Assembly (NCBI GenBank): GCA_022984795.1
Contig: JALIHJ010000039.1
Location: forward strand, 1 to 64,000
DNA from: Fabrea salina
Taxonomy: Eukaryota; Ciliophora; Heterotrichea; Heterotrichida; Fabreidae
Length of the DNA: 64,000 bases
Direction: 5' to 3'
The position numbers and the translations under genes are program-made. This document shows positions 16,822 to 27,159 of this stretch, piece by piece; within the stretch, counting starts at the first letter, position 1, and each line of letters begins with the position of its first letter. Below the pieces are notes generated by a model that did not search any database, was not told the origin of the DNA, and saw only the letters and a list, made by a program, of their open reading frames with translations.

Positions 16822-18537
16822 ATGCACAAAGAAGAAAACAAGTTACCTGTAGTCAAAGACGTTGAATTCAGAGTGCTGGACGAAGTCACGAACATAAAAA
16901 CTCTAAAGTCAGCTTTCATGGAGTGCGCTCAGCAAGAAGCCACTGAGCAAAGGAACGTAAGGTTTGCAGAGTTGTCTCCAGAAGAAAAAACCTTAGTAGT
17001 TAAAAAGGCTGCTGAAAAACTCAAAAACAACCCCGAAGTCCTTAACCTTGTAGGGAAGGTCCGCAGGAACTACAACAACAGAATTAGGGAAGCCCAGACA
17101 GAAAGATTCACCAACAACTCCAAAGTAGAATTTGAGGTACTGGGCAACTTACTTGGAAGGAACCCCCAAAACAAAGACTTGCTGGACTCTTTCCACGAAA
17201 AGTTAATTCCAACTGAAATGAGGGTTCAAATCTGGAAAGCTTTGCTGAGGGACACCGAAAGCGAAAAAAGCTACACTGATCTCTGTCACGAAGCTAGTTG
17301 GAAAACAGTGTCGCCGAACGAAATAGAAATCACCAAAAGGTGTGCAGACTTGCTTAGGCAACACTCACCTGGACTAGCTTACGACCAAAACCTTTTAAAT
17401 GCCATGAAAGTTGTTTTGGGCTACTTCGAAAGGGTTTCTGAAAAAAGACTCCAAGACTATGAGTACTACTTGCTCTTGCCAATAGCACACACTTTGTTCA
17501 ACTACTCTTCCCAAACTACAATGATGGTGGGGTTCTTCTCCAGAATCAAAGCAATACAGGCAAGTATTTGCAGTAAGTACATTGAAGAAAACTCAGCAGT
17601 AGAGCACTTTTTAGCTTGTGTGAGGGAAATCGACCACTCTATAGAGTCCAAGATCCGGGAAGTTTTGGACTTCAGACAGCAAAAAAACGTTGACAAGTTA
17701 AAGAACTTCATAATGAGTTTTGTAACTAGACTGAGTTGCAGTTTCTTCAACATAGAAACAACATGTTTTGTGTGGGACTCTATTCTGCTGAAAAACACCA
17801 TCAACAAAATCCTGTGTATATTTGGAGCAGCACTTAGTCTCATTTCGCAAGAGTTAAAGGCTTGCCGGACTTGGGACGACTTTGTGAAAACAGTTAAAAA
17901 AGAGTTGCCTAAAGTCAGTGCCAGTGAACTCCAGCCAAAACTCCAAAAAGTTCCAAAAACCAACACTGAGCACAACCTGAAAAAGGTTCCAGAGTACCTC
18001 AAAGGTCCCCAGTACTTAGAACACTCAGGTAAGTTCGTGCTAGCTGCTCTTAGCCAAATGAACCAAACAAACGATTACCCAGAGTTTAATGGCCCTAACG
18101 AGCAGTTCGGGGGATTTGGTCCACAGAAGAAAGAAAGCCTGAATTCAAACCCCAGAAGTTTCCCAACTGTTTTGCACCCAAAAGAAACACCACCTATGTC
18201 CTACGACACTATTCAGCATAGATTCCCAGAAAAAGCCCCTGATGTTTCCTCTTCAATTCTAAACCTTAAGCTCTCAAAACAGGGCTTTTACAAAGAAGAA
18301 AGTGTGCCTTCAATACCTGACTCTGACTACATTGATGAAAGAGATGAATTCGGAATGTCTGGGTTCTACAAAGAAGAAAGTGTGCCTTCAATACCTGAGT
18401 CCGAGAAAAACCGGAACAGATCTATTCAGAAAAGTCCCTGGAGAGACCTTCAGAGAGACCCCCAAACAAACCAAGAACCTAATCCCGAAACTCCTGTAGC
18501 AGGCAATAAAAACTCATCTTGTTGTTCAATTTTCTAA
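16822..18537 (+). CDS. TBC-like protein with C-terminal CaaX-type motif
   Basis: The product has 571 aa. Residues 130-330 have features of a divergent TBC Rab-GAP fold (LIPTEMRVQIWKALLRD, then helical YDQNLLNAMKVVLGYF...YYLLLPIAHTLF). The catalytic IxxDxxR and YxQ fingers are not clear, so GAP activity is doubtful. The C-terminal 170 residues are low-complexity and contain two copies of GFYKEESVPSIP, 26 residues apart. The protein ends CCSIF, where CSIF fits a prenylation box. ATG 16822 is the first ATG of the frame. tRNA-Glu follows. Confidence 0.55.
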   Translation: MHKEENKLPVVKDVEFRVLDEVTNIKTLKSAFMECAQQEATEQRNVRFAELSPEEKTLVVKKAAEKLKNNPEVLNLVGKVRRNYNNRIREAQTERFTNNSKVEFEVLGNLLGRNPQNKDLLDSFHEKLIPTEMRVQIWKALLRDTESEKSYTDLCHEASWKTVSPNEIEITKRCADLLRQHSPGLAYDQNLLNAMKVVLGYFERVSEKRLQDYEYYLLLPIAHTLFNYSSQTTMMVGFFSRIKAIQASICSKYIEENSAVEHFLACVREIDHSIESKIREVLDFRQQKNVDKLKNFIMSFVTRLSCSFFNIETTCFVWDSILLKNTINKILCIFGAALSLISQELKACRTWDDFVKTVKKELPKVSASELQPKLQKVPKTNTEHNLKKVPEYLKGPQYLEHSGKFVLAALSQMNQTNDYPEFNGPNEQFGGFGPQKKESLNSNPRSFPTVLHPKETPPMSYDTIQHRFPEKAPDVSSSILNLKLSKQGFYKEESVPSIPDSDYIDERDEFGMSGFYKEESVPSIPESEKNRNRSIQKSPWRDLQRDPQTNQEPNPETPVAGNKNSSCCSIF

Positions 18538-18575
18538 TAATTCAAATAAATACTTCTAAACGCCCAAATACTTAA

Positions 18576-18648
18576 TCCGCATTAGTCTAGACGGTTAGGA
18601 TATCTGGCTTTCACCCAGGAGACCCGGGTTCGAATCCCGGATGCGGAA
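18576..18648 (+). tRNA. tRNA-Glu (anticodon TTC), copy 1
   Basis: The 73-nt cloverleaf has acceptor TCCGCAT/ATGCGGA, discriminator A, anticodon loop CTTTCAC (TTC), A box TAGTCTAGACGG and B box GGGTTCGAATCCC. A T5 pol III terminator follows at once. Confidence 0.96.
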
Positions 18649-18705
18649 TTTTTATAGTGAGTTTATTAGTGACCAATAAATACAGAGCATTCCCAGTAAT
18701 ACTAA

Positions 18706-18778
18706 TCCGCATTAGTCTAGACGGTTAGGATATCTGGCTTTCACCCAGGAGACCCGGGTTCGAATCCCGGATGCGGAA
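18706..18778 (+). tRNA. tRNA-Glu (anticodon TTC), copy 2
   Basis: This copy is identical over all 73 nt to the one 130 bases upstream. The 5' flanks (ACTTAA versus ACTAA) and T-run terminators are similar. It is a tandem duplicate. The open frame of the next protein extends back into this tRNA, but its first free ATG is at 18825. Confidence 0.96.
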
Positions 18779-18824
18779 TTTTTTTGACAATAATATTAAA
18801 ACGTATTTCTCAGGATTTATAATA

Positions 18825-21077
18825 ATGAAACAGAATAGCTTATTGACCGTAAAACCGAAAAACGGTTCGAGTTTAAAGTTCATAATAAATACCTCACTGA
18901 GGCAAGCTGACGTTTTAACTAGCAGTGGTGAATTACTTATGAAAGGCATTGGAGTGTTGGGGAGTTTGGAAAAGCTGAGTAATTACATTTGCCCCAAAAT
19001 CATCCAAGTTGGCAAGAAGAACTACTTAAGTGTAGAGGAAAGACTCTTAGGAGGAGGGTGTTGCTGCTCTAAGGAAGCGCCGCCTACCCAGAACGTTCAG
19101 AACCTAAAAATAGAACTGCATGAAAAGCAGGTCAGAATCGAACAGCTATACCTAGAACTAAAAGAGCTCAAGCAAAACTCTGAACAGGGCAGGGGAATTG
19201 AGGACGACTACCTAACTGCAAAGCAGGAGATAAGCAGGCTAAACACTTTTAGTTCAGAAAATGAAAAGTTGGCGGAAAAGCTTAAACTTAGGGTAGAGAG
19301 CCTTAACTCTGAAAAAGACTTGGTTGAAAAAAGGCTGAAAGAACTAGAAGAAATCAACCAAAAACTAGTCTGTGAAAACCAAGAACTCAAAGACACCAGC
19401 ACCCTAGCAAGTAAACTTGAATCTGAGAAACAAGAACTGCAGCAAAAAAACTTAGTCATTGAAGCTAAGCTGTTTGAGTTGCACATAGGCAACGAAGACA
19501 ATAAACTCAACGAGAAACTTCTCAAAGAAAAGCACGTCAGACTACTTGCAGCTTGTTACAGGAAGCACGACTTCTGCAGACTAGCGCAGTCGTTTAACAT
19601 CTGGAAAAAAGCTGAAAGGTTGTTTGGACTTGAAGAAAGTACCCAAGACACTGAATTCAAAGAAGCCCAAGAGTCAGCTTCTATGGCTTTGCAACAAGAA
19701 AAAGAAAACTTGATGGAGTCTAACGCCATCATGAAAGAACTCAAAAGCATAGACCAACGTTCCGTAAAGCCCATGAACCCAACCAACGCCTTCAAGCTTT
19801 TAGAAGAAATGATGGACCAGAAGTACAAAACTGACCAGAAAGACTTAGCTGATAAAAGGAAACCCAGAAGCATGACTGAGTACATGGTTGAGTTCCTCAA
19901 CAGAAGGTTTGGAATCAGGAACATAGCCCAAAAGACCCTCGCGCAGTTAATTCCTACTCTTAGGGACTTGGTAACGCAAGAACACCCATATGCTCAGTTC
20001 TACGCAAGGTTGCTTCAGCTATTCCACCAAGACCCTGTTCCTTACAACCTTGCCTTGTACTTAGTTGTTGCACGTGTTAAGTTTGCTTCTCTGGTTGAAA
20101 AGGCCAACAAACTTAAAGAAAGACTAGGAAAAAAGTCCGGAGTGGGGTCTGGAGGTATGACTCACGGACAAGCTGCAGTGGAGTACGCTGGGAGTGGGGG
20201 AGAGGCAATGTTGTTTGACGTTTTAGACTACGTTTACCATGAGTTTGTTCAAGACCCAGAGGGAGGAGCTCTTATGTTGAGGCTAATCAGGCCAGGCAAT
20301 ATTTCTTTTATAGACCACGTTTCGTTCATCATTACTCACAAAATGAAAAAGGCTGGAAAAAGGCCAGAAGAGTTGTTTAAGTTGCTTGACAAGGACTCAG
20401 GAGGAAGCGTCGATGCAGAAGAGTTCATCAGAGGAGCCAAGTCTGACTTGGAGTTGTGGCTAAGTGATGAAGACATCAAAAGGTTCTTTTTCGAAGCTGA
20501 TGACTCTGGAAACGGAGAACTAGAGTACGAAGAATTCGAAGCATGCATTAACTTCAAGAAATACGAAAACAGTATTAAAACCTTTGATTACGTAGTTACC
20601 AAGTCAAACTACCTAAATTCGCTTATAGAAGTTTATAACTTCAGACAACTGAGAGACGCAACTGAACTTGAAAGGATTTTGGAAGAGCAAAGCATAGATT
20701 CACTGAACTATGAAAAGTTTTCAGAGATGATAGGCATGATTGACTCTGGAATACCTCCAGCAAAGACCCAAGAGTTCTTTGGAGAAGCCCTTGAGTCCTC
20801 TGAGTTTTCTGACGTTGTCAGCAAGTCAGCCTTCATAATAGTTTGCGTTAGAAATGGAATTGGAGGGTATGGTCTAGGCTCGTTTGCAATCAGGGAGCTT
20901 TTGGACGTGATGCAGGAAAGGCAGTACAGTCTGAGAGTTGACTCCAAGTCATTTACTGAACCCAGGTACGACTCTAAGTTCAACAGAACTTCAAACTTCA
21001 GTAAAACTAACCCAGAAGAGTTAGAAGAGTCAAAAGCTGAAAGAAGAAGGTCACTAACTACCAAGCATTTTAATTAA
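18825..21077 (+). CDS. EF-hand coiled-coil protein
   Basis: The product has 750 aa. It has an N-terminal globular part with a CCC cluster near residue 85. Long coiled coils follow at about residues 95-245, then an all-helical middle. Two canonical EF-hands lie at about 525-590 ([13 protein letters not shown] and [13 protein letters not shown]), with a further helical domain after them. It is probably a calcium-responsive cytoskeletal protein. I recognise no named family. ATG 18825 is chosen because upstream in-frame codons fall inside tRNA-Glu. Its TAA shares bases with the stop of glutathione reductase. Confidence 0.8.
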   Translation: MKQNSLLTVKPKNGSSLKFIINTSLRQADVLTSSGELLMKGIGVLGSLEKLSNYICPKIIQVGKKNYLSVEERLLGGGCCCSKEAPPTQNVQNLKIELHEKQVRIEQLYLELKELKQNSEQGRGIEDDYLTAKQEISRLNTFSSENEKLAEKLKLRVESLNSEKDLVEKRLKELEEINQKLVCENQELKDTSTLASKLESEKQELQQKNLVIEAKLFELHIGNEDNKLNEKLLKEKHVRLLAACYRKHDFCRLAQSFNIWKKAERLFGLEESTQDTEFKEAQESASMALQQEKENLMESNAIMKELKSIDQRSVKPMNPTNAFKLLEEMMDQKYKTDQKDLADKRKPRSMTEYMVEFLNRRFGIRNIAQKTLAQLIPTLRDLVTQEHPYAQFYARLLQLFHQDPVPYNLALYLVVARVKFASLVEKANKLKERLGKKSGVGSGGMTHGQAAVEYAGSGGEAMLFDVLDYVYHEFVQDPEGGALMLRLIRPGNISFIDHVSFIITHKMKKAGKRPEELFKLLDKDSGGSVDAEEFIRGAKSDLELWLSDEDIKRFFFEADDSGNGELEYEEFEACINFKKYENSIKTFDYVVTKSNYLNSLIEVYNFRQLRDATELERILEEQSIDSLNYEKFSEMIGMIDSGIPPAKTQEFFGEALESSEFSDVVSKSAFIIVCVRNGIGGYGLGSFAIRELLDVMQERQYSLRVDSKSFTEPRYDSKFNRTSNFSKTNPEELEESKAERRRSLTTKHFN

Positions 21078-22417
21078 ACCATAGTTACGAGCTCTTCACT
21101 GGCAGTGGGGTGGATTGCTACTGTTTTGTCGAACTGGGCTTTAGTAGCTCCCATCTTAACTGCAACTGCAAACCCTTGAACCATTTCGTCAACTCCTTTG
21201 CCAAGCGCATGCAGTCCAACAACCCTTTCTTCTTGTCCCACACACACCAGCTTCATCAAAGTAGGAGTTTTGTGCTCTGAAACTGCGTAAAACAAGTTGT
21301 TGAACCTGGTTCTGTAAACCTTAACGCTGTCTCCAAAGCGTGCTCTTGCTTCTTCTTCTGTGAGTCCCACACAGCCTACTGGAGGGTGAGTAAACATCAC
21401 TGTTGGAACACTGTCATAGTCAAGTTTTGCGTCAGGTTTTCCTCCAAACAGTCTGTCAGCTAAAGCCCTTCCAGCTGCTATGGCAACTGGAGTCAACTGG
21501 AGTTTTCCATTAACGTCTCCTAAGGAATAGAGTCCTTCTACGTTGGTGTTTTCGTACTCGTCAGTTTCAATGAAGCCAGTTGAATGCAAACGTACTCCTG
21601 CAGCTTCTAACTCCAAACCATCAACGTTGGCTTCGCGCCCAATAGCACAAATAACTTTTTCGAAGTTAAAGGTTTCTCCAGTGTTAAAGGTAACACTGTA
21701 ACCGTTGTCTTCTTTGTGGACGCTCGTGAGAATTCTGCTTTTCAAGAACTTGATTCCGTCTCTAGCCATGACCTCTTCCAAAACCTCAGTTATTGACCTG
21801 TCAAAGGCCCTTAAGAACTGTTCTCCTCTGATGTTTATGTAGGTTTCTGTTCCAAAAGAGTTAAGCACTCCAGCTAGCTCAGCAGCAATGTAGCCATTGC
21901 CTATCACAAGTGCTTTTGAAGGAGCCTTGTCAAACAAGAAAAAGTCGTCGCTGTTTAAAAGGTGTTCTGCTCCAGGTATGTCAGGCATTGTGGCTTTGGA
22001 CCCAGGAGCAATCAGTATATGGGGTGCAGATATTTCCCCAAAGCCCTCTACCTTCACAGTGTGGGGGTCTTTGAAACTAGCCCAGCCGTCAATTACTTCT
22101 ACGTTGTCTTTCTGGAGGTTGTTTGAGTAAATCTGGTTCAGTTTAGCAATGTGGGCATCTCGGTTGTTTTTGAGAACGTCCCAGTGAAGAGTGTGGGAGG
22201 ACTCGATTCCGTAGTCCTTGGCAAGTTCTAGATCATGAACCATAGAACAGGCATTCCACATTATCTTTTTAGGAACACAGCCCACGTTAACGCAGGTCCC
22301 GCCAAGTCTGTTTGCTTCGACCAAAGCTACTTTTTTGCCGTATTTGGCAGCTCTTCTAGCTGAAGCAAGGCCTCCGCTGCCTCCTCCAATCACTAAGTAG
22401 TCCACAGCTTTGTGCAT
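21074..22417 (-). CDS. GSR: Glutathione reductase
   Basis: This FAD enzyme reduces GSSG with NADPH. Evidence is the N-terminal FAD fold [19 protein letters not shown], the redox pair [13 protein letters not shown] (residues 40-52), the NAD(P) fold [15 protein letters not shown] (167-181), [22 protein letters not shown], and the C-terminal active site HPTASEELV (about 437). The 447-aa length is usual. No targeting sequence is seen. Only 11 bases separate its ATG from the divergent CFAP418 ATG. Confidence 0.95.
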   Translation of the reverse strand: MHKAVDYLVIGGGSGGLASARRAAKYGKKVALVEANRLGGTCVNVGCVPKKIMWNACSMVHDLELAKDYGIESSHTLHWDVLKNNRDAHIAKLNQIYSNNLQKDNVEVIDGWASFKDPHTVKVEGFGEISAPHILIAPGSKATMPDIPGAEHLLNSDDFFLFDKAPSKALVIGNGYIAAELAGVLNSFGTETYINIRGEQFLRAFDRSITEVLEEVMARDGIKFLKSRILTSVHKEDNGYSVTFNTGETFNFEKVICAIGREANVDGLELEAAGVRLHSTGFIETDEYENTNVEGLYSLGDVNGKLQLTPVAIAAGRALADRLFGGKPDAKLDYDSVPTVMFTHPPVGCVGLTEEEARARFGDSVKVYRTRFNNLFYAVSEHKTPTLMKLVCVGQEERVVGLHALGKGVDEMVQGFAVAVKMGATKAQFDKTVAIHPTASEELVTMV

Positions 22418-22428
22418 ATTTAAAAAAT

Positions 22429-22938
22429 ATGAGATCCCAGCTAGATGATCTCTTAGAAGAACTAGACGGGGCCTTTGAACCCAGCACCCAGCCCCCTAAG
22501 GCCAAAAGCGCCTTTCCAAGCAAAGCCCTAGAGGAACTTGATGATTTACTAGAGCCATTGGAAGATTCTGAAACTCCCCAACAGAAACCCGTCCTAAGAC
22601 AAGTCCAAAAGCCCACTAGGGTGGAAAAGTGTTATCCTTTGTGCATAGGAGGAGCAGACATTGCTTCAGGATTAACAATTGGGTCTTCTAAACTCAAGTC
22701 TTGCGACAAACTTCGGTGCACTAGCTGCGACCTTCCTATCAAGAGGTTTCCTGACTCGCAGTGGTCAGAGGATTGTAATTACTTGTTTTTCAGAAATAAC
22801 TACTCAAGAGAACAGAACTTAAGGACCAAACTTAACTTCCAAAGAAACAGTGTTGCTTATAATTGCCAGTGCACTTGGAGAAGTGCTTCACAAGCTACTA
22901 TTTTGAACCACGACAGTTGGGTCTGCGGGGGTCACTAA
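22429..22938 (+). CDS. CFAP418: CFAP418 (C8orf37) homolog
   Basis: The 169-aa product has an acidic N-terminal helix ([11 protein letters not shown]) followed by a linker. The family-specific C-terminal domain is [38 protein letters not shown]-type (here [14 protein letters not shown]), [10 protein letters not shown] and a terminal WVCGGH. Human C8orf37 ends the same way (WVCGKH). The protein is needed for photoreceptor cilia and disc organisation in vertebrates, and its presence here fits a ciliary role. Confidence 0.93.
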   Translation: MRSQLDDLLEELDGAFEPSTQPPKAKSAFPSKALEELDDLLEPLEDSETPQQKPVLRQVQKPTRVEKCYPLCIGGADIASGLTIGSSKLKSCDKLRCTSCDLPIKRFPDSQWSEDCNYLFFRNNYSREQNLRTKLNFQRNSVAYNCQCTWRSASQATILNHDSWVCGGH

Positions 22939-22955
22939 GATAAATATTAATCAAT

Positions 22956-24326
22956 ATGAAAGCAAACAGAGTTGAGTTTACTCAAGAAGAAATCAACTAC
23001 TACTCAAAGGAATTCGCCCACTTAACTCAAAGTCCAAACTTGCAGAAAAAACTCTCTGAAACGGAAACCAAAAACTTCCTTAAAACACTTAAACTAAACA
23101 AAGCAGAAGTAGAGGAAGTTTGGAACGCTGTCAGGAGCAAAAACAACTACTTAAGTTTCTACAGGTTCATGGCTGCAATGCGACTTTGCAGTGCCAAACT
23201 ACAAGGCTGCGGTATTGAGGTTTCTAATTACTACACTCCCCAGAAAGTCTTACTGAGGAAAAGTAGCAAACCTCCAAGTGTGTTCAACCCCAGTACTTAC
23301 TCCTCAAACTCACAAAACTGCAAAATACAAGTCAAAGGACCTACTCTAGTTAACTCAGGTTGGTTCGGAACTTCTTCTTACTACATTTTTGACGTGATAA
23401 CCCATGACACTAGCAAGTACTTTCACGTAAAAAGAAGGTTCAGGGACCTAGACTGGCTCCACAACCAACTTTGTTTGCACTACAAAGGCCACAGCATTCC
23501 ACCTTTGCCTGACAAAAAGGTGTTCAATAGGTCTGACACTGAGTTTCTGAACAAAAGACGCAAAGAAATGCAAACCTACTTAAACTTGGTCTACAACCAC
23601 AGTGTGCTTTGCAAAGCCCAGGCCTTTGAAGCTTTTATAAAAAGCCATTCCATCAACTTTGAGTACGAAAAAAAGCAGATTGAAGAGTTAAGTGGGTCTA
23701 TGGACTTCGTGAGTCTAGAAGACACCTTTGACCAACTCTACGCTCACTTCCAAACTCAATTTGCCCAGTCCCCAGAGTTTCCCCCCAAACTACTTAGTGT
23801 AAAGGCCCAGGTAGATGCTTACTTGCCTGCTCTGTGGGAGTTCTCCAAAGCGTTTTCAGAGGCCACAGAACAAGAAGCCAGAAGTACTAAAGCAACAGAA
23901 GAACTCTTGGACTTAGTTAACATTAAAGTTACTCAAAAGCACCCTAACACCCAAACAGAAAATGAACTCAAAGAACAAATCATGAAAGTTGAGGGACTTC
24001 AAAACGCTCTACGGTGCTTTGAAGCCACTTTGAAGGAGTACAAAAAACTACAACACGTTCTTTGCAGAAAAATTCAAAAAAGTAGAAGTTCAATTGACCA
24101 AGAAACTGCAGCAGCCTACAGTCACCAAATCACTGAACAAAAATCTAGAATTCAAAGCCTAGCAAAAGACCTGACTCAAACTGAGACAAACATCACTTTG
24201 GAAGCAAAAGAGTTCCAACAAACTCACGAGTCCCAACTCCACAAACTACTATCTGGGTTAGTGACCCAGCAGTGTAAGTACTGGAGCCAGCAAGAAAGTC
24301 ACTGGTCTAAATTAATTAAGTCTTAA
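22956..24326 (+). CDS. Sorting nexin (PX domain plus BAR-like coiled coil)
   Basis: The product has 456 aa. Residues 125-230 form a PX domain: YYIFDVITHDTSKYFHVKRRFRDLDWLHNQL, with RRF for PI3P binding, then PPLPDKKVFNRSDTEFLNKRRKEMQTYL. The C-terminal 220 residues are helical like a BAR dimer (SNX-BAR, SNX1/SNX4 type). The N-terminal 70 residues are an EF-hand-like helical lead. It acts on endosomes in retromer-type sorting. Confidence 0.88.
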   Translation: MKANRVEFTQEEINYYSKEFAHLTQSPNLQKKLSETETKNFLKTLKLNKAEVEEVWNAVRSKNNYLSFYRFMAAMRLCSAKLQGCGIEVSNYYTPQKVLLRKSSKPPSVFNPSTYSSNSQNCKIQVKGPTLVNSGWFGTSSYYIFDVITHDTSKYFHVKRRFRDLDWLHNQLCLHYKGHSIPPLPDKKVFNRSDTEFLNKRRKEMQTYLNLVYNHSVLCKAQAFEAFIKSHSINFEYEKKQIEELSGSMDFVSLEDTFDQLYAHFQTQFAQSPEFPPKLLSVKAQVDAYLPALWEFSKAFSEATEQEARSTKATEELLDLVNIKVTQKHPNTQTENELKEQIMKVEGLQNALRCFEATLKEYKKLQHVLCRKIQKSRSSIDQETAAAYSHQITEQKSRIQSLAKDLTQTETNITLEAKEFQQTHESQLHKLLSGLVTQQCKYWSQQESHWSKLIKS

Positions 24327-24328
24327 TG

Positions 24329-25657
24329 TTAGTTACTAAGGTTGTCTTTAGGTTCATCAGATTCAACCAACACATTAAAGTCTTTGACCCAAGGCGACTT
24401 TTCGCTGAAGAACAAGTTCATTCCAAAACTCACTAAACTTAGTCCTAACAAAATGAAAAACATAGGTTCGTAACCGAGTTCCTGCACTACATAAAGCTGA
24501 ATCACGAAGGAAGTGAGTGAAGATATTCCAAAGCAGTAAAAAAAGATTGAAAATACCTTGCCTCCCATTTGTTGTCCGTAGATCTGGGCGTGCAAAGTCG
24601 GAAATATAGCAAAATGCCCCCCCTCACAGGACATCAGTATGCAAACCCATATCAAAAACAAAGCGTCTACACTTGCTACGAAGTAGAAAGTTCCAATAGT
24701 CAACGACTGCAAGCCAATCAGAATAAAGTAGGTTTTTCTAAAGTTAGTTTTGTCCATGACGTATCCCCAAACGTACCTAAACCCACCATTGAACAAAGAA
24801 CTTATAGAACCCACTATTGCTAAAAAGTCGTCGTTGTCAATGCTTGAGTTTCCAAAGTTTTTGTAGGCCCCAGCTACGTACAGTCCAGTTGAAACTGAAC
24901 ACAAGCACATTATGAAAGTCTGCCAAAACACACTATTTTTAACTCCTTCTTTGATGCTAGGACAGAGACTAGGCCCTGACTCAGACTCTTCTGACTTAAG
25001 AAATCTTTTTGTAAGAAGGATGCCAACTGCTCCTAAACACAGGTACATCAAGGAAAGCAGTCTAAGAGTAGAAGGCAAGTTTTCTGCTATTGAGTCTTTG
25101 AAGTAGTGGTCTGTCACTCCGTCGTTTTTTTCCTTTTCAGAAGCTTTTTCGTTGTTAGGGTTTATAATGAAAGTTGACACGAAGTTGAAGCAAAAAGCCC
25201 CAAAGCCAAAGCCAGAAATAATCACTCCACTAATTCTGCCCTTGATCTTGGGGAAGTGACTCCAACTCAACAACAAAGGCGTAGTGTAAGCCATCCCTAC
25301 TCCCAATCCATATATGACTCCATATGTTACTGAGAACCAAAAAAGACTTTTGCAAAAGGAACTACAAAACACTCCTAAAACTACAAGTCCAGTTCCCAAA
25401 CTCATGGATATCTTAGGGTGGAAGTTAAGGGCTATGTAGACTCCCGGGAACTGAGTGATGTTTGAGAAAAAAATCTGTAGGGGAAGAATTACATTTGTGT
25501 CCTGCAGAGTGATGCTGGAATTATGCATTCTCAGGTAAGAAGCAATGTAAACGTCCAAGTTGCCTGTGCAGTAAACGGTTCCAAGCACCTAAGTTTAGTT
25601 TACCAATTGGACCAAAAATCCCCCTGCAAGGGACATTAACTTCCACTTTAGTTCCAT
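24329..25657 (-). CDS. MFS transporter, oxalate:formate-antiporter-like, with one 15-nt intron
   Basis: The 437-aa product has about 12 membrane spans and the MFS loop KIKGRISGVIISGFGFG. The highly charged loop SEKEKNDGV and a central cytosolic loop separate the halves. Exon 1 (25657-25604) encodes MELKWKLMSLAGGFLVQL. Removing GTAAACTAAACTTAG (25589-25603) joins it to VLGTVYCTGNLDVYI, completing the first span. Without this intron the gene would lack its first membrane helix. The substrate is unknown; a monocarboxylate or dicarboxylate is a guess from the family. Confidence 0.85.
25589..25603 (-). other. 15-nt intron in the MFS transporter gene
   Basis: On the minus strand it reads GTAAACTAAACTTAG, with GTAA at the start, A at position 10 and TAG at the end. 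It contains an in-frame TAA. Splicing restores a typical first MFS helix. Confidence 0.88.
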
Positions 25658-25690
25658 ATTACAAGTCTCAATAGATGAGTCCTAATAAAA

Positions 25691-26146
25691 ATGACCACTG
25701 CAGCTAGAAGAAGACTTATGAGGGACCTTAAAAAACTCCAAACAGAACCTATAACCGGGATTTCAGCAGCACCCAGCACAGACAACATAATGATGTGGCA
25801 CGCTGTAATATTTGGGCCTGAAGATACGCCTTGGGAAGGGGGCACTTTCAAGCTTTCTTTAGAGTTTTCAGAAGAGTTCCCCAACAAAGCCCCCCAGGTC
25901 CGCTTTTTAACTAAAATGTTCCACCCCAATATTTACAACGACGGAACAATTTGTTTGGACATACTGCAGAACCAGTGGTCCCCGATCTACGACATCCAGG
26001 CCATCCTTACTTCTATACAAAGTCTTTTGTGCGATCCTAACCCTAACTCTCCCGCCAACTCTGAAGCAGCTCGCATGTACGTAGACAACCCGCGTGAGTA
26101 CAACCGCAGAGTGAGGCAGATAGTTGAGGACAGTTGGAGTAGTTAA
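25691..26146 (+). CDS. UBE2A: Ubiquitin-conjugating enzyme E2, RAD6/UBE2A type
   Basis: The 151-aa product is close to RAD6 along its whole length: [49 protein letters not shown] with the active Cys at residue 88, and [17 protein letters not shown]. The acidic tail of yeast Rad6 is absent, as in UBE2A/B. It ubiquitinates histone H2B and PCNA with its E3 partners. Confidence 0.95.
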   Translation: MTTAARRRLMRDLKKLQTEPITGISAAPSTDNIMMWHAVIFGPEDTPWEGGTFKLSLEFSEEFPNKAPQVRFLTKMFHPNIYNDGTICLDILQNQWSPIYDIQAILTSIQSLLCDPNPNSPANSEAARMYVDNPREYNRRVRQIVEDSWSS

Positions 26147-26161
26147 TTAGTGTCACGGTAA

Positions 26162-26485
26162 ATGGAACTTTTGGTGATACTCTTGTATCTTGCAAACTAC
26201 TGTGCGGGGTATCCTGAGTGCCCTCAAGGCGAGTTTTGGAACATAACTACAGGCACCTGCAGTTTTGACTGCTACCACGGGTACTACGAACAAGGAGTTT
26301 GCCACTGCTACCCGGGATGGGGCATTTCCAACTCTACCTGCACTGCAAAGAAGACTTACGAGGTTCCTCAGACTCAAACAGACTGGATGTACTTTGCAGT
26401 AGTTAGCTTTGTAGTTATTTTTGTTTTGTACAATACTGGAACTTTTTGTTACTATAAGTGGAAGAGTTCAGTTAATAGTAAATAA
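26162..26485 (+). CDS. Small Cys-rich single-pass surface protein
   Basis: The 107-aa product has a signal peptide (MELLVILLYLANYCAG), a short ectodomain with about ten Cys in an EGF-like spacing (YEQGVCHCYPGWGISNSTC), one membrane span (YFAVVSFVVIFVLYNTGTF) and a short basic tail. It could be a type I surface protein. There is no assigned family. Confidence 0.7.
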   Translation: MELLVILLYLANYCAGYPECPQGEFWNITTGTCSFDCYHGYYEQGVCHCYPGWGISNSTCTAKKTYEVPQTQTDWMYFAVVSFVVIFVLYNTGTFCYYKWKSSVNSK

Positions 26486-26488
26486 AGA

Positions 26489-27142
26489 ATGGAAAGCAAC
26501 ATTGCTAGGATAGATATTATATATGGAAAGTGTAGAGTCACTTTGAGTTGGAACGAAGCCCAAATATCCGAGGACATGGTCATAGACAACATCGACGAAA
26601 TAGGCAGCAGGTTTTTGAGGACCTTCAAAGGAAGTTTTATTCAGTTTTTAGACGGCGACGGAATGCCACTTAGTATTTCCAGCATAGTTACTTACAAAGT
26701 AAGTCCAATTTTTGCAGAGGTCCCTGACGCAAGTATCAACATAGAGTCTTACAAACCAGCACGCAGCTTAGAAGGACTTAAGTTCACACTGGAAGAAGAC
26801 CTTGAAATAAAGTCTGATGGCAAACTCGAAAACGCCCCTTCTAAAGTCGAGTTAGGCAAAGACAACACTGCACCTTTTGCTGAGTTGGAAAAGAAGCCTA
26901 CGAACGAAATGCGCTCAGTAACTATGCAAGAAGTAGCCCAGCACAATAAAGCAGGCGACTGCTGGATGGTTTTGCAGGGAAAGGTCTTTGATGTCACTGA
27001 TTACGTAAAAAGGCACCCAGGGGGCAAGGTGATTCTCAAAGCAGCTGGTAAGGACGGCACTGCACTATTCAATAAGTACCACCCCTGGGTGAACTTCAGC
27101 TTTTTACTCAAAGGCTACCAAGTAGGGACTTTAAGTAAATAA
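26489..27142 (+). CDS. Cytochrome b5-domain protein
   Basis: The 217-aa product has a C-terminal cytochrome b5 fold (TMQEVAQHNKAGDCWMVLQGKVFDVTDYVKRHPGG) whose haem ligands are His in HPGG (about residue 179) and in KYHPW (about residue 202). The N-terminal 100 residues (RIDIIYGKCRVTLSWNEAQ) form a beta-rich domain I do not recognise. The layout recalls the b5 domains of the NCB5OR/CYB5D group. It has no membrane anchor, so it is soluble. Confidence 0.83.
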   Translation: MESNIARIDIIYGKCRVTLSWNEAQISEDMVIDNIDEIGSRFLRTFKGSFIQFLDGDGMPLSISSIVTYKVSPIFAEVPDASINIESYKPARSLEGLKFTLEEDLEIKSDGKLENAPSKVELGKDNTAPFAELEKKPTNEMRSVTMQEVAQHNKAGDCWMVLQGKVFDVTDYVKRHPGGKVILKAAGKDGTALFNKYHPWVNFSFLLKGYQVGTLSK

Positions 27143-27159
27143 TGACTTAAATAATAATA

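Noticed and set aside
18771-18824. An N-terminal extension of the EF-hand protein starting at 18771
   Set aside because: That start lies in the 3' end of tRNA-Glu. ATG 18825 is the first free start.
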